The notes under the pieces were generated by a model. It ran no database searches. It saw nothing but the letters and a program-made list of their open reading frames with translations, and had not been told where the DNA came from. A program made the position numbers and the translations under genes. A DNA stretch of 64,000 bases, from positions 1 to 64,000 of the forward strand of contig NZ_CAKC01000086.1 in NCBI RefSeq assembly GCF_000296855.1, given 5' to 3'. Origin of the DNA: Lactobacillus gigeriorum DSM 23908 = CRBIP 24.85. GTDB taxonomy: Bacteria; Bacillota; Bacilli; Lactobacillales; Lactobacillaceae. Positions within the stretch are counted from its first letter, which is position 1; every line of letters begins with the position of its first letter. Positions 42,365-51,919 of the stretch are shown one piece after another.

Positions 42365-43516
42365 CTAGGCAAGTTGCGTTTTTTCAGGGTCTAGTGGTAA
42401 ACGAATGATAAAACTAGTCCAATGATCATCGGATTCACAGCGAATCGTTCCATGGTGCAATTCGACAATCCCTTGAGTAATCGATAATCCTAAGCCTGTC
42501 CCGCCAGTCAGCTTATTGCGTGATCCTTCAACGCGGTAGAAACGTTCAAAAATCTTCTTCAAAGAAGCTTCAGGAATCTTCGCACCATTGTTTTCCACTC
42601 GTAATTCAACTTCAGTCTTATTAACTAAATTAGCAATCAATCTAATTTTGGTAGCACCCGTGCCATATTTAAAAGCATTATTGATCAAATTATTATAGAC
42701 TCGCACTAACTTTTCTGGATCTGCTTGAATAGTTAATTTTTTGGGACGGGCCTCAATTTCAAACGTAATGTCCTTTTTTTCTGCTTCTAATTCAAATCCG
42801 GCTTCAACTTGTTCCAACATCGAATAGATATGAAGCGAAGTCAGTTGCAATTTAGTATTGTTGGACTTGATCGTCGTATATTCCAATAAATCATTAGCTA
42901 ACGATTTCATCTGTTCAGCTTTGGTATAAGCAATATCAATGTATTTTTTCGCATCTTCAGCATTAACATTGCCCGATTTTAACAAGCCTAAATAGCCAAT
43001 GATTGATGTCAAAGGGGTGCGAATATCATGGGAAACGTTAGTAATCAATTCATCTTTTGATTTTTCGATTGCGCGTTCCTCATTAATCGAATTAACCGTA
43101 CTATCAACTAAAGAATTGATGGAATCAATTACTCGCTGCAAATCAGTTCTTACAGCAAATGAAATTCGATGATCAAAATGGCCATCAGCAATGTAATGCA
43201 ATTCTGAAATTACATGCCGTAGTTGCATTTGATGATACCGCCGAATCAAGCGCCAATACAGCACAATCAAATCGCCGATTCCCATTAGGATAATAAAAAT
43301 TCGCTGCCACGACCATAAATGGTAATTGCCAGCAAAAGTCATATTCATCTTGATAAAGTAAATCCCATTGACCAAATTTTGATCTTGCAATATTGCTAAG
43401 TGAATCAAGATGATGATCGACATATTCAACAATAACAATAAAACTACAGTTACTACCCCTTCAGCGATTAATTCGCTTTTCTCGGCAGCGGTTAATTTTA
43501 CTGCTTCTTTTTTCAT
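42365..43516 (-). CDS. Sensor histidine kinase (VanS/WalK-like architecture)
   Basis: Protein of 383 residues: two membrane helices (about 19-42 and 71-90) around a short outside loop, HAMP-like segment (about 93-145), then HisKA with phospho-His163 (V-S-H-D-I-R-T-P-L). The HATPase domain has N-box N-L-I-N-N-A-F-K-Y-G and G-box T-G-L-G-L-S-I. Start is ATG 43516, overlapping the response-regulator stop. The short sensor loop suggests it senses the membrane or envelope; the signal is unknown. Confidence 0.87.
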   Translation of the reverse strand: MKKEAVKLTAAEKSELIAEGVVTVVLLLLLNMSIIILIHLAILQDQNLVNGIYFIKMNMTFAGNYHLWSWQRIFIILMGIGDLIVLYWRLIRRYHQMQLRHVISELHYIADGHFDHRISFAVRTDLQRVIDSINSLVDSTVNSINEERAIEKSKDELITNVSHDIRTPLTSIIGYLGLLKSGNVNAEDAKKYIDIAYTKAEQMKSLANDLLEYTTIKSNNTKLQLTSLHIYSMLEQVEAGFELEAEKKDITFEIEARPKKLTIQADPEKLVRVYNNLINNAFKYGTGATKIRLIANLVNKTEVELRVENNGAKIPEASLKKIFERFYRVEGSRNKLTGGTGLGLSITQGIVELHHGTIRCESDDHWTSFIIRLPLDPEKTQLA

Positions 43517-43517
43517 G

Positions 43518-44204
43518 TTAGGCCTCAACCTTATAGCCTACGCCCCAAACAGTTTGAATAACCTCTTCGCCATCAGTTGCTTTTTGAATCTTATCTCTTA
43601 AGTGAGAAACGTGGACCATAACGGTCTTAGCAGAAACCAATGATTCTTGTTGCCAGACACGTTCAAAAATTTCATCGGCTGAGAAAACTCGATTAGGATG
43701 ACTTGCAAGCAAGTATAAAATACCAAATTCAAGTGCTGTTAGTTGAATCATCTTGCCATCAAGCGTCTTAACTTCATGTGAATCCCGATTGATTACTAAA
43801 GGTCCGACTTCTAGCACATCTGGCTTTTCATCGCGAACTTGTTTTTGGCTTCTACGCAAAAGCGAACGAACTCTTGCCATCACTTCTAATGGATTAAATG
43901 GTTTAGCTACATAGTCATCTGCTCCTGTAATTAAACCTTGAATTTTATCCATATCGCCAGTCTTAGCAGAAACAATAATAATTGGTATATCTGAATCTCT
44001 TCTGACTTCCTTGACTACGTCAATTCCTGACATATTAGGCATCATTACATCCAAAATCATTAAACTGATATCTGGAGTCGTAGACAATTTAGTAATAGCT
44101 TCTTTTCCACTGTAAGCAGCGATTGGCTCATAGCCTTCATTTTTTAGATAAATGCTCAATAATTCTACGATTTCTTTATCGTCATCAACAACTAAGATTT
44201 TCAC
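43518..44204 (-). CDS. OmpR-family response regulator
   Basis: Protein of 228 residues: receiver domain (1-115; acidic pocket D-D-D near residues 7-9, phospho-Asp in L-M-I-L-D-V-M-M-P, Lys in V-A-K-P-F) and winged-helix DNA-binding domain (about 130-226; V-M-V-H-V-S-H-L-R-D-K-I, V-W-G-V-G-Y-K). The start codon is GTG 44204 behind GAGGGG. It is coupled to the kinase gene. No target sites were identified. Confidence 0.9.
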   Translation of the reverse strand: MKILVVDDDKEIVELLSIYLKNEGYEPIAAYSGKEAITKLSTTPDISLMILDVMMPNMSGIDVVKEVRRDSDIPIIIVSAKTGDMDKIQGLITGADDYVAKPFNPLEVMARVRSLLRRSQKQVRDEKPDVLEVGPLVINRDSHEVKTLDGKMIQLTALEFGILYLLASHPNRVFSADEIFERVWQQESLVSAKTVMVHVSHLRDKIQKATDGEEVIQTVWGVGYKVEA

Positions 44205-44350
44205 TATGAAAACCCCTCTCTTTGGATAATCTGTTAATAAATTGTTTTCAGCATACTACTTATAGTTTACTACTTGTACTCGATTTTAACTATTGTCATC
44301 GCCGAAGAGGTAGTTATTTTGGAAAACTTAACAGAAAAATAACTTTTCCA

Positions 44351-44388
44351 CAAAAAAATCCCAAGACCGAGGTCTCAGGATCCGTGAT
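44351..44388 (-). terminator. Terminator of the ABC exporter pair
   Basis: Minus-strand stem ATCCTGAGACC / GGTCTTGGGAT followed by seven T. Confidence 0.75.
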
Positions 44389-46250
44389 TATTGAATTTCT
44401 TTTTTACCAGTGTAGAGCTCGTAATAGTAACCCTTCTTGGCTAATAATTGTTCATGCGTACCAGCTTCGATAATATGACCGTGATCAAGTACTAAAATCA
44501 AATCGGAGTTAACAATTGTGGATAATCTGTGAGCAATTACGAAACTCGTTCTACCTGCCAACAAGTTATCCATCCCTGCTTGCACCATTTTTTCGGTTCT
44601 AGTATCAATACTTGAGGTAGCTTCATCCAAAATCATTACTGGTTCATCAGCGATCATAGCTCGAGCAATACTTAATAGCTGCATTTGTCCTTGGGATAAA
44701 TCCCCACCATTACCATCGATCACCGTATCATAACCATCATCGAGTTCATGGATAAACTCATCGGCATGAGATAATCTTGCAGCTTGGTAAACTTCATCGT
44801 CGCTAGCTTCTGGATTACCTAAACGAATGTTTTCCATAATAGTACCGGTAAACATGTGCGTTTCTTGCAAAACGATTGACAATGAACGACGTAGGTCATC
44901 CTTCTTGATGTTCTTAATTGGAATTCCATCATAAGTAATCGTTCCCGAATCGATTTCATAGAAGCGATTAAGCATATTGGAAATGGTCGTCTTACCTGCA
45001 CCAGTTTCACCAACCAAAGCGACCTTCATTCCGGGCTTAGCATCAATTGAGATATGGTGCAAAATTTGATGTCCTGGAATGTATGAAAAGTTAACATGAT
45101 CAAAGACGATATGTCCACGAACGGGTATCTTCTTGGTTTGACCATTTTCAGGTACATTCCAATCCCATGCACCCTTAACTGTTTGATTGCGTGAAATCGT
45201 TACAGTACCATCATCAACTTCAATTTCTTGGTCCTGCAATTCAAAGATTCGCTGTGCACCAGCAATTGCCATCACAATTGAATTCAACTGTTGCGAAATC
45301 TGAGCAATTGGCATACTGAATTGCTTTGATAATTGCAAGAAAGAAGCGATTGCACCTAAAGTTAATGGGGCCCAACCATTGATGGCTACCATTCCTCCGA
45401 CAAAGGCAATTAAAACATAGAGTAAGTTCCCCATGTTACCCATAATTGGGAATAAGATCGTGGCGTAAGTGTTAGCCATACCAGAGGCTTTCCGTAATTC
45501 TTCATTGTATTTATTGAAGTCTTGCTTAATTGCTTCTTCATGAGAAAAGACCTTAATAACTTTCAAGCCGTTGAGCATTTCCTCATTGTAACCATTGATC
45601 TTACCCAATTCTTTTTGTTGGAGTTTGAAGTAGTGACTCGACTTAGTGGTCAAATAGCGAACAATACCAAATGATAAAGCAAAAACAATCATCGAGAAAA
45701 TCGTTAATTGCCAACTAAGCGTAACCATGGCAGTTACCACAAACACCAAGGTAAGCACCGAGTTAGCGAACTGTGGAATTGACTGTGAGATCATTTGCAT
45801 CAAGGTATCAATATCGTTGGTATAACGCGACATGATATCACCGTAATCGTTTTGATCAAAGTACGAAATTGGCAAACTTTCCATATGAGTAAACATGTTG
45901 TTACGTACGCGGTATTGTACCTTTTGCGCCAAAATCGCCATAATTACGGTAAATAAATAGTTAGAAATAAAACCAATTGCATAAACGCCTAGCATTACTA
46001 AGATTGCATAAGTCAATGGGCCGAAATTAGGATTTTGGCCATGTTGGACCTGCTTTACTAATGGCGTAATGTAATCGTTGATCAATCGTTCAATAAATAA
46101 AGTACCAGCAACATTGGCTGCGGCTGCAAGAACAATCGTAATTGCAGAAACGATTAGCATCCATGGGCTAGTAGTAAGGATCAACTTAAATAATCTACCT
46201 AATGTTCTTGAACGATGTGGCTTAACTGCTGCTTGTTCAACTTGTCCCAA
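44388..46250 (-). CDS. Heterodimeric ABC multidrug exporter, LmrD-like half
   Basis: Half-transporter of 620 residues with an exporter-type membrane domain (about 25-320) and an ATPase domain: Walker A G-E-T-G-A-G-K-T-T, signature L-S-Q-G-Q and Walker B I-L-D-E-A-T. The catalytic Glu is intact, so this half carries the active Walker B, while its partner has Asp. I put the start at TTG 46250, two bases after the partner's stop, with AGAGGTGAG in place. The longer frame from 46292 has no ribosome-binding site. Substrates unknown. Confidence 0.83.
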   Translation of the reverse strand: MGQVEQAAVKPHRSRTLGRLFKLILTTSPWMLIVSAITIVLAAAANVAGTLFIERLINDYITPLVKQVQHGQNPNFGPLTYAILVMLGVYAIGFISNYLFTVIMAILAQKVQYRVRNNMFTHMESLPISYFDQNDYGDIMSRYTNDIDTLMQMISQSIPQFANSVLTLVFVVTAMVTLSWQLTIFSMIVFALSFGIVRYLTTKSSHYFKLQQKELGKINGYNEEMLNGLKVIKVFSHEEAIKQDFNKYNEELRKASGMANTYATILFPIMGNMGNLLYVLIAFVGGMVAINGWAPLTLGAIASFLQLSKQFSMPIAQISQQLNSIVMAIAGAQRIFELQDQEIEVDDGTVTISRNQTVKGAWDWNVPENGQTKKIPVRGHIVFDHVNFSYIPGHQILHHISIDAKPGMKVALVGETGAGKTTISNMLNRFYEIDSGTITYDGIPIKNIKKDDLRRSLSIVLQETHMFTGTIMENIRLGNPEASDDEVYQAARLSHADEFIHELDDGYDTVIDGNGGDLSQGQMQLLSIARAMIADEPVMILDEATSSIDTRTEKMVQAGMDNLLAGRTSFVIAHRLSTIVNSDLILVLDHGHIIEAGTHEQLLAKKGYYYELYTGKKEIQ

Positions 46251-46251
46251 A

Positions 46252-47985
46252 CTACTCACCTCTATTTCCTTGTTCAGATTGGAATTTGGCAATTGAACTA
46301 TAAAGTTCGTTTCTTTGCATCAATTCATCATGACTACCAATATCTTCGATCCTGCCATGATTCATTACGATAATACGGTCAGCATCTTTAATAGAAACAA
46401 TCCGTTGTGAAATGATAATCTTCGTAGTTTCTGGCAAGTCCTTAGCCAAAGATTCGCGAATTTCACGTTCCGTGCTGGTATCAACCGCTGAAGTCGAATC
46501 ATCCAAGATCAAAATTTTTGGTTTCTTAAGCAAAGCACGAGCAATGGTCAAACGTTGCTTTTGTCCACCAGAAACGTTGTTACCGCCTTGTTCAACCATC
46601 GTATCGTAACCATCTGGCATTTCTCTTACGAAGCCATCTGCATGGGCAATTTTAGCAGCAGCGATAATTTCTTTATCAGTTGCATGTTCATTTCCCCACT
46701 TCAAGTTTTCCTTGATCGTGCCTGAGAATAATACGTTCTTTTGTAAAACTACCGCTACATTGTCACGAAGCGTCTTAAGATCGTACGATTTAACGTTATG
46801 GCCAGCAACTCTCACTGCACCAGAAGTTACATCATAAAGTCTTGGAATCATTGAAATCAAAGTTGACTTTGAAGAACCAGTCTCTCCGATAATTCCGATT
46901 GTTTCCCCTGGACTAATGTGTAAATTAATATCATGCAAAGCTTCTGCATGATCTGCTGGATCATATTTGAAACTTACATGGTCAAATAAAATATCCCCAT
47001 TGTTCAAATGATCAAGTGGCTTACGTGGATTTTCGATCGCTGGCTTTTCATTGATCACATCCGCAATTCTTCGACCACTAGCACCAGAAATAATGATCTG
47101 GGTTGAAATCATGGCTAAAATATTCAAACTAAACAAAACTGAATTTGAATATGAGAACATTGAAATCAATTGTCCTGTTTGCAAGTTTCCCCCAACAATT
47201 TCATGCGCACCAAACCAACAGATTGCTAAGGTAGCAATGTTCAAAACGGCCGCTACCACAAGGGCGTTGAGTGATATCAACTTTTGAGCAGTTGTGAATA
47301 ACTTGTAGATAAAACCAGAAGCTTTTTCAAATTTGGCAATTTGTGCTTGTTCTTGAACATAGGTTTTAACTTCTCTAATACCACGAACATTTTCACGAAC
47401 GACTTGATTCATTCGATCATAGCCTCTAAAGATCTTAGGGAAGTATGGATATGCACTCTTAATGATTAAGACTAACAACAATACGAAAATTGGTGCAATA
47501 ACCAAGAAGATTAGCGATAATCTTGGGCTAATAATAACGGACATTACTACCGAGACCACCAACATCATTGGTGCTCTAACCGCAATTCTGATTAACATCT
47601 GGTAAGATAATTGCACGTTGCTTACATCGGTAGTTAAACGCGTTACCAAACTTGAACTTGAAAACTTGTCGATGTTTTCAAAAGCATAATCTTGCATATG
47701 ATAGAACATGTCTTGACGCAGGTTAGCAGCAAATCCAGCTGCCGCATGTGCAGAAACGTAACTAGCAGATGCTCCTAAAATTAGAGAAACAATGGTTAAA
47801 ACCAACAAGATCAAACCCCATTTGTTAATGTAGGTCATGTTTCCCTTCATAATTCCTTCGTCGACCAGCAGACCAACTAAGTAAGGAATCAACATTTCTA
47901 AGATTACTTCGCAAATAACGAATAATGGCGATAGAAGTGTCAATTTCTTATATTGGCGGATCGACTTACTAAGCGTTTTTATCAC
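46252..47985 (-). CDS. Heterodimeric ABC multidrug exporter, LmrC-like half
   Basis: Half-transporter of 577 residues: membrane domain (about 15-305) and ATPase domain with Walker A G-E-T-G-S-S-K-S-T, signature V-S-G-G-Q-K-Q-R and Walker B I-L-I-L-D-D-S-T-S-A-V-D. Asp replaces the catalytic Glu (D-D-S), the degenerate site expected for LmrC/BmrC-type halves. It pairs with the protein encoded immediately downstream. The start codon is GTG 47985 after a GGGGG-rich site. Confidence 0.85.
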   Translation of the reverse strand: MIKTLSKSIRQYKKLTLLSPLFVICEVILEMLIPYLVGLLVDEGIMKGNMTYINKWGLILLVLTIVSLILGASASYVSAHAAAGFAANLRQDMFYHMQDYAFENIDKFSSSSLVTRLTTDVSNVQLSYQMLIRIAVRAPMMLVVSVVMSVIISPRLSLIFLVIAPIFVLLLVLIIKSAYPYFPKIFRGYDRMNQVVRENVRGIREVKTYVQEQAQIAKFEKASGFIYKLFTTAQKLISLNALVVAAVLNIATLAICWFGAHEIVGGNLQTGQLISMFSYSNSVLFSLNILAMISTQIIISGASGRRIADVINEKPAIENPRKPLDHLNNGDILFDHVSFKYDPADHAEALHDINLHISPGETIGIIGETGSSKSTLISMIPRLYDVTSGAVRVAGHNVKSYDLKTLRDNVAVVLQKNVLFSGTIKENLKWGNEHATDKEIIAAAKIAHADGFVREMPDGYDTMVEQGGNNVSGGQKQRLTIARALLKKPKILILDDSTSAVDTSTEREIRESLAKDLPETTKIIISQRIVSIKDADRIIVMNHGRIEDIGSHDELMQRNELYSSIAKFQSEQGNRGE

Positions 47986-48012
47986 CTAAAAGCCCCCTTC
48001 TTACACAACTAT

Positions 48013-48048
48013 AAAAAAGGATAAACGAGCCTATACTCATTTATCCCT
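48013..48048 (-). terminator. Terminator of the DUF1129 gene
   Basis: Minus-strand stem GGATAAATGAG / CTCGTTTATCC with a run of T. Confidence 0.75.
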
Positions 48049-48092
48049 TAAACATAAGAACTATTGTAAATAAATTTAACAACAATTGCAAA

Positions 48093-48875
48093 TTATTTAT
48101 TTTCAGAATCTTGGATTGTAGAAGTTCCAGCAAATGAAGATCCTACAATGTGGTATTGCTTTCTAAACCAGTAACGGCCACCATATGCTATAACTGCTAA
48201 AATAATGTATACAATACCAGGTAAAACTGGATTAATTACGCTTAACGCTGGCAAAGTCAAAACCATAATTGCCACCATTAAAATAGCAATGAAAGCGGCA
48301 CTGATCAAAATCATCTTCCAGAAAGATGGTTTAGTTTGACCTTTGGCAGGCAAAACCCAATCATTATACTTAGTCATTAATGCCCCAACCAAAGCAGAAA
48401 TAACTACGACAACGGTAATTCCGTTTTGATTAGTTTGATACTTAGTATTAAACACGCCCATTACGCCGTAAAAAGCGGCAAAAATTACAAACATCAATAA
48501 AATGTTATCCACAGCTTTTTGCCAAAAAGCAGTAGCCTTTGGAGCTACATGTGGATGCAATATTTCTTGTGCCTTGATCTTTGGCGATGCCATATAAAAA
48601 CTGTTAGCAGGTTGTCCGCGGCGTTGCGCAGCAACGATTTCTGGTAAAAGATCAGCTACTTTAGCATAAGCCGCATCAGCCGTCATCTTGCCCTGATGCT
48701 CTAATTCCTTTTGCAAACGGAAAACGTAATCAGCATTTTTATTAGTTAACATCCCACGCAATTCTTCAGGACTGGTTTGCTTTAATGCTTCTTCTTGACT
48801 AGCACGTTCCGCCTGATTTTTCAACTTGCTTTGTTTTTGATTATCAATCTTGGCGTTTTTTTTTTCTTCAGCCAT
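48093..48875 (-). CDS. DUF1129 family membrane protein
   Basis: Protein of 260 residues. A charged, partly coiled N-terminal cytoplasmic part (1-115; T-S-P-E-E-L-R-G-M-L-T-N-K-N-A-D-Y-V-F-R) is followed by five hydrophobic segments at about 120-240. The arrangement and its place immediately after ychF near the origin are characteristic of DUF1129 in lactobacilli. Function unknown. It begins 8 bp after ychF, so it is co-transcribed. Confidence 0.75.
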   Translation of the reverse strand: MAEEKKNAKIDNQKQSKLKNQAERASQEEALKQTSPEELRGMLTNKNADYVFRLQKELEHQGKMTADAAYAKVADLLPEIVAAQRRGQPANSFYMASPKIKAQEILHPHVAPKATAFWQKAVDNILLMFVIFAAFYGVMGVFNTKYQTNQNGITVVVVISALVGALMTKYNDWVLPAKGQTKPSFWKMILISAAFIAILMVAIMVLTLPALSVINPVLPGIVYIILAVIAYGGRYWFRKQYHIVGSSFAGTSTIQDSENK

Positions 48876-48883
48876 TTTTCCCC

Positions 48884-49984
48884 CTAAACGTTAAATCTAA
48901 ATTCGATAATATCGCCGTCTTCAACTTCGTATTCTTTACCTTCAAGACGAAGACGACCAGCCTCCTTAACTTTTTGCATAGTCTCGTACTTGTTCAAATC
49001 ATCAAAAGATACTACTTCAGCACGAATAAAACCACGTTCAAAGTCTGAGTGAATAACGCCAGCTACTTGAGGAGCTTTCATGCCTTGGTGGAAAGTCCAA
49101 GCTCTAGTTTCAGGACCACCAGCAGTGAAGAAGGTACGCAAACCTAAGATGTGGTAAGCAGCACGAATCAAACGATCCAAACCAGATTCTTCAACGCCTT
49201 CAGCTTCTAAGAATTCTTGCTTTTCATCATCATCAAGACCTGCAATTTCTTCTTCAGTAGCAGCTGAAATGCCTAAGCATTCAGCGCCTTCTTTTTCTGC
49301 ATGAGCCTTAACAATTTGGTAATACTTGTCAGCTTCAGGATCAGCCATTGAATCTTCAGCGATGTTGGCTACATAAATAACAGGTTTCGAAGTCAATAAA
49401 AACAAGCCTTTAACAATCTTCTTTTCATCATCGTTAAAGTTGATTGAACGAGCAGGATTTCCTTCTTCCAAAACTGGTTGTAATTTTTCAAGAACAGCAT
49501 ATTCAGCCTTAGCTTCTTTATCACCTTGTTGTGCAACCTTTTTAACCTTGTTAATTCTACGGTTAACTGCATCAAGGTCAGCAATCGCTAACTCCAAGTT
49601 GATCGTGTTGATATCTTCTTCTGGATCAACTTTACCAGTAACAGAGGTAATATTAGCATCATCAAAGGCTCTTACTACGTGCACAATTGCATCAGTTTGA
49701 CGAATGTTTTCCAAGAACTTATTACCTAAACCTTCACCCTTAGATGCACCCTTTACTAAACCAGCAATATCAGTAAATTCAAACGTAGTGTGCACAATCT
49801 TCTTAGCCGGAATCAATTCTTGAATTCTTGCTAAACGGCTATCAGGAACCTCAACCATCCCCATATTTGGTTCAATCGTAGCAAATGGATAGTTGGCCAT
49901 TTCGGCTCCAGCTTTTGTGATTGCGTTAAACAAAGTTGACTTACCAACATTAGGTAAGCCGACAATACCAGCAGTTAATGACAT
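48884..49984 (-). CDS. ychF: Redox-regulated ATPase YchF (OLA1)
   Basis: Obg-family P-loop protein of 366 residues. G1 is G-L-P-N-V-G-K-S-T (8-16), G3 D-I-A-G-L-V-K-G-A, and the atypical G4 (N-I-A-E) explains its ATP preference. A coiled-coil region (about 125-200) and C-terminal TGS domain (about 280-366) follow. It binds ribosomes and influences stress responses. It belongs to the conserved origin-proximal cluster and starts two bases from the DUF951 gene, so the genes are coupled. Confidence 0.95.
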   Translation of the reverse strand: MSLTAGIVGLPNVGKSTLFNAITKAGAEMANYPFATIEPNMGMVEVPDSRLARIQELIPAKKIVHTTFEFTDIAGLVKGASKGEGLGNKFLENIRQTDAIVHVVRAFDDANITSVTGKVDPEEDINTINLELAIADLDAVNRRINKVKKVAQQGDKEAKAEYAVLEKLQPVLEEGNPARSINFNDDEKKIVKGLFLLTSKPVIYVANIAEDSMADPEADKYYQIVKAHAEKEGAECLGISAATEEEIAGLDDDEKQEFLEAEGVEESGLDRLIRAAYHILGLRTFFTAGGPETRAWTFHQGMKAPQVAGVIHSDFERGFIRAEVVSFDDLNKYETMQKVKEAGRLRLEGKEYEVEDGDIIEFRFNV

Positions 49985-49985
49985 A

Positions 49986-50273
49986 TTATTCCTCTTCTTC
50001 TATATTTTTTTGTTCTAAAAATGGTCGCATAATTTTATCCTTAGGCACATAAAGTTCCTTCTTTAAGTTCACCGGATCATTGGCCTTGGTTAAAACTTTT
50101 TTGACCTTATGGTTGAATTCGGCCCGTTTTAACATAACTATGTGACCGCACCCCATACATTTTAACCGAATATCTGCACCTATGCGCAGAATTTCCCAAT
50201 CATTTTTTTGACACGCATGCGGTTTTTTCATCTGAACCGTATCTGCCAAATTGTATGCATCATTTTTAATCAT
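49986..50273 (-). CDS. DUF951 family small protein
   Basis: Protein of 95 residues with a zinc-ribbon-like C-x-G-A-D-I-R-L-K-C-M-G-C-G-H pattern (C-x-x-C pair at the core) and M-K-K-P-H-A-C near residue 20. DUF951 proteins sit between parB and ychF in many Firmicutes and may bind nucleic acid; this is not established. Start ATG 50273 overlaps the parB stop by a few bases. Here the C-terminus is extended by about 30 charged residues compared with the usual 65-residue form. Confidence 0.85.
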   Translation of the reverse strand: MIKNDAYNLADTVQMKKPHACQKNDWEILRIGADIRLKCMGCGHIVMLKRAEFNHKVKKVLTKANDPVNLKKELYVPKDKIMRPFLEQKNIEEEE

Positions 50274-51150
50274 CGAGATCAACGCCTAAAATATCTAAAA
50301 TTCGATTCAATTCATCAATTGAGCTAAAGTCGATGGAAAGATGACCTTTGCCCTTCTTATTTTCAGAAATATTAACGGTTGCACCAAATTTATCAGCTAA
50401 CTGACTTTCACTAGCACGAATGAAGGCTGATTTTTGCACGGTTTTCTTACGTGGCTTTTTGGCATTAATTGAGGCAACTAAAGCTTCAACCTTACGTACC
50501 GGAATTCCTTCTTTGGCTACGCGCTTGGCCACTTCATCAATTCGATCTTTATCTTTGAGCCCAAGCAAAGTTCGAGCTTGGCCCATTGACAATTCTCCAC
50601 GTTGCAATAAGCGTTTAGTTTTGCTTGGCAAAGTCAATAATCGCAAATAGTTAGCAATATATGGTCGAGATTTGCCCATGCGCTTAGAAACTTCTTCTTG
50701 AGTCAAACCAAGATTCTTCTGTAGCATTTCATATGCTTGAGCTTCTTCAAGTGGCGTTAAGTCTTCACGTTGCAAGTTTTCTAAGACCGCAACTTCCATC
50801 ATTTGACTTTCGTCAAACTTCCTGATAATAGCTGGAATTGTCGTCTTCTTAGCTAATTTTGATGCGCGAAAACGTCTTTCACCTGCAATGATTTCATAAC
50901 CGTTAATTGCCTTACGTACAATAATTGGCTGAAAAACGCCATTTTCCTTAATTGAATCAGCCAATTCCTTGAGGCTCTTATCGTCAAAAGTTTTTCTTGG
51001 TTGATAAGGATTAGGGCGAATGGCGGCTAAATCTAGCTCTTTAATTTCTTCTGCTTCATTAATTTGGGGCTCATCTTCAAATAACGCTTCAATTCCACGT
51101 CCTAAGCCACCTTTTTTTCTTGGTTCTTTACTTTTTGAGTCTCTTACCAT
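50266..51150 (-). CDS. parB: Chromosome partition protein ParB (Spo0J)
   Basis: Protein of 294 residues: CTP-binding N-terminal domain with N-P-Y-Q-P-R-K-T-F and G-E-R-R-F-R-A-S, helix-turn-helix (L-T-Q-E-E-V-S-K-R-M-G-K-S-R-P-Y-I-A-N-Y) and a C-terminal dimerisation domain. It loads at parS sites and works with Soj in origin segregation and SMC loading. It overlaps soj by 23 bp. Confidence 0.93.
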   Translation of the reverse strand: MVRDSKSKEPRKKGGLGRGIEALFEDEPQINEAEEIKELDLAAIRPNPYQPRKTFDDKSLKELADSIKENGVFQPIIVRKAINGYEIIAGERRFRASKLAKKTTIPAIIRKFDESQMMEVAVLENLQREDLTPLEEAQAYEMLQKNLGLTQEEVSKRMGKSRPYIANYLRLLTLPSKTKRLLQRGELSMGQARTLLGLKDKDRIDEVAKRVAKEGIPVRKVEALVASINAKKPRKKTVQKSAFIRASESQLADKFGATVNISENKKGKGHLSIDFSSIDELNRILDILGVDLDD

Positions 51151-51907
51151 GAGCTTTTAACACCTCTTTTGCCAAATCATCATAAACCTTAGCTCCACGT
51201 GAACGAGGGGCATATTCCGTAATTGGTTGACCATAACTTGGCGCTTCTGCCAATTTGGTAATTCTTGGAATGATGGTCTTGTAGACCTTCTTGTTGAAGT
51301 ATGATTGCACTTCCTTGACTACTTCTGCACCGAGATTGGTTCTTGCATCTAGCATTGTCAACAAAACGCCTTCAACCCCTAAGTCCTTATTGAAGTGCTT
51401 TTGCACTAAGCGGATTGTGTTGAGCAATTGACTCAAACCTTCCATAGCATAATATTCGCTTTGAACTGGAATTAAAATTGAATCAGATGCCGTAAAAGCA
51501 TTGATCGAAAGTTGTCCTAACGAAGGTGGACAATCAATAAATACAAAGTCGTAATCATCGCTCACAGCATCCAGTGCTGACTTTAATCGTGTTTCTCTAG
51601 CAATCATACTGATCAATTCAGTTTCTGCACCAGACAAATTGATGGTTGCTGGTACTGCATCCAAACCTTTGGTTGAAGTATGATGTACGGTTTCTTTCAA
51701 TGGAACTTCATCAATCAAAACATTGTAAATGTCCTGGTCAATCTCTGATTTTTCAATTCCTAAACCAGAGGTAGCATTTCCTTGAGGATCGATATCCACA
51801 ATTAAAACACGGTAACCACGGTCGGCAATTGAGGCTGCTAAATTAATGGTGGTGGTAGTTTTACCTACTCCTCCTTTTTGATTAGCAACCGAAATTACAT
51901 TTACCAT
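51128..51907 (-). CDS. soj: Chromosome partition ATPase ParA (Soj)
   Basis: Deviant Walker-A ATPase of 259 residues: K-G-G-V-G-K-T-T-T (11-19), D-I-D-P-Q-G-N-A-T and D-C-P-P-S-L. ATP-driven dimerisation on DNA moves ParB-bound origins and affects DnaA. It lies between noc and parB in the same order as in B. subtilis. Confidence 0.95.
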   Translation of the reverse strand: MVNVISVANQKGGVGKTTTTINLAASIADRGYRVLIVDIDPQGNATSGLGIEKSEIDQDIYNVLIDEVPLKETVHHTSTKGLDAVPATINLSGAETELISMIARETRLKSALDAVSDDYDFVFIDCPPSLGQLSINAFTASDSILIPVQSEYYAMEGLSQLLNTIRLVQKHFNKDLGVEGVLLTMLDARTNLGAEVVKEVQSYFNKKVYKTIIPRITKLAEAPSYGQPITEYAPRSRGAKVYDDLAKEVLKAHGKRLKK

Positions 51908-51919
51908 ATGTTTTACCCC

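Noticed and set aside
46252-47985. Non-standard Walker A (G-S-S-K-S-T) as a broken ATPase
   Set aside because: This variant occurs in functional heterodimeric multidrug exporters as I recall them; the Asp-for-Glu change in Walker B is the meaningful asymmetry.
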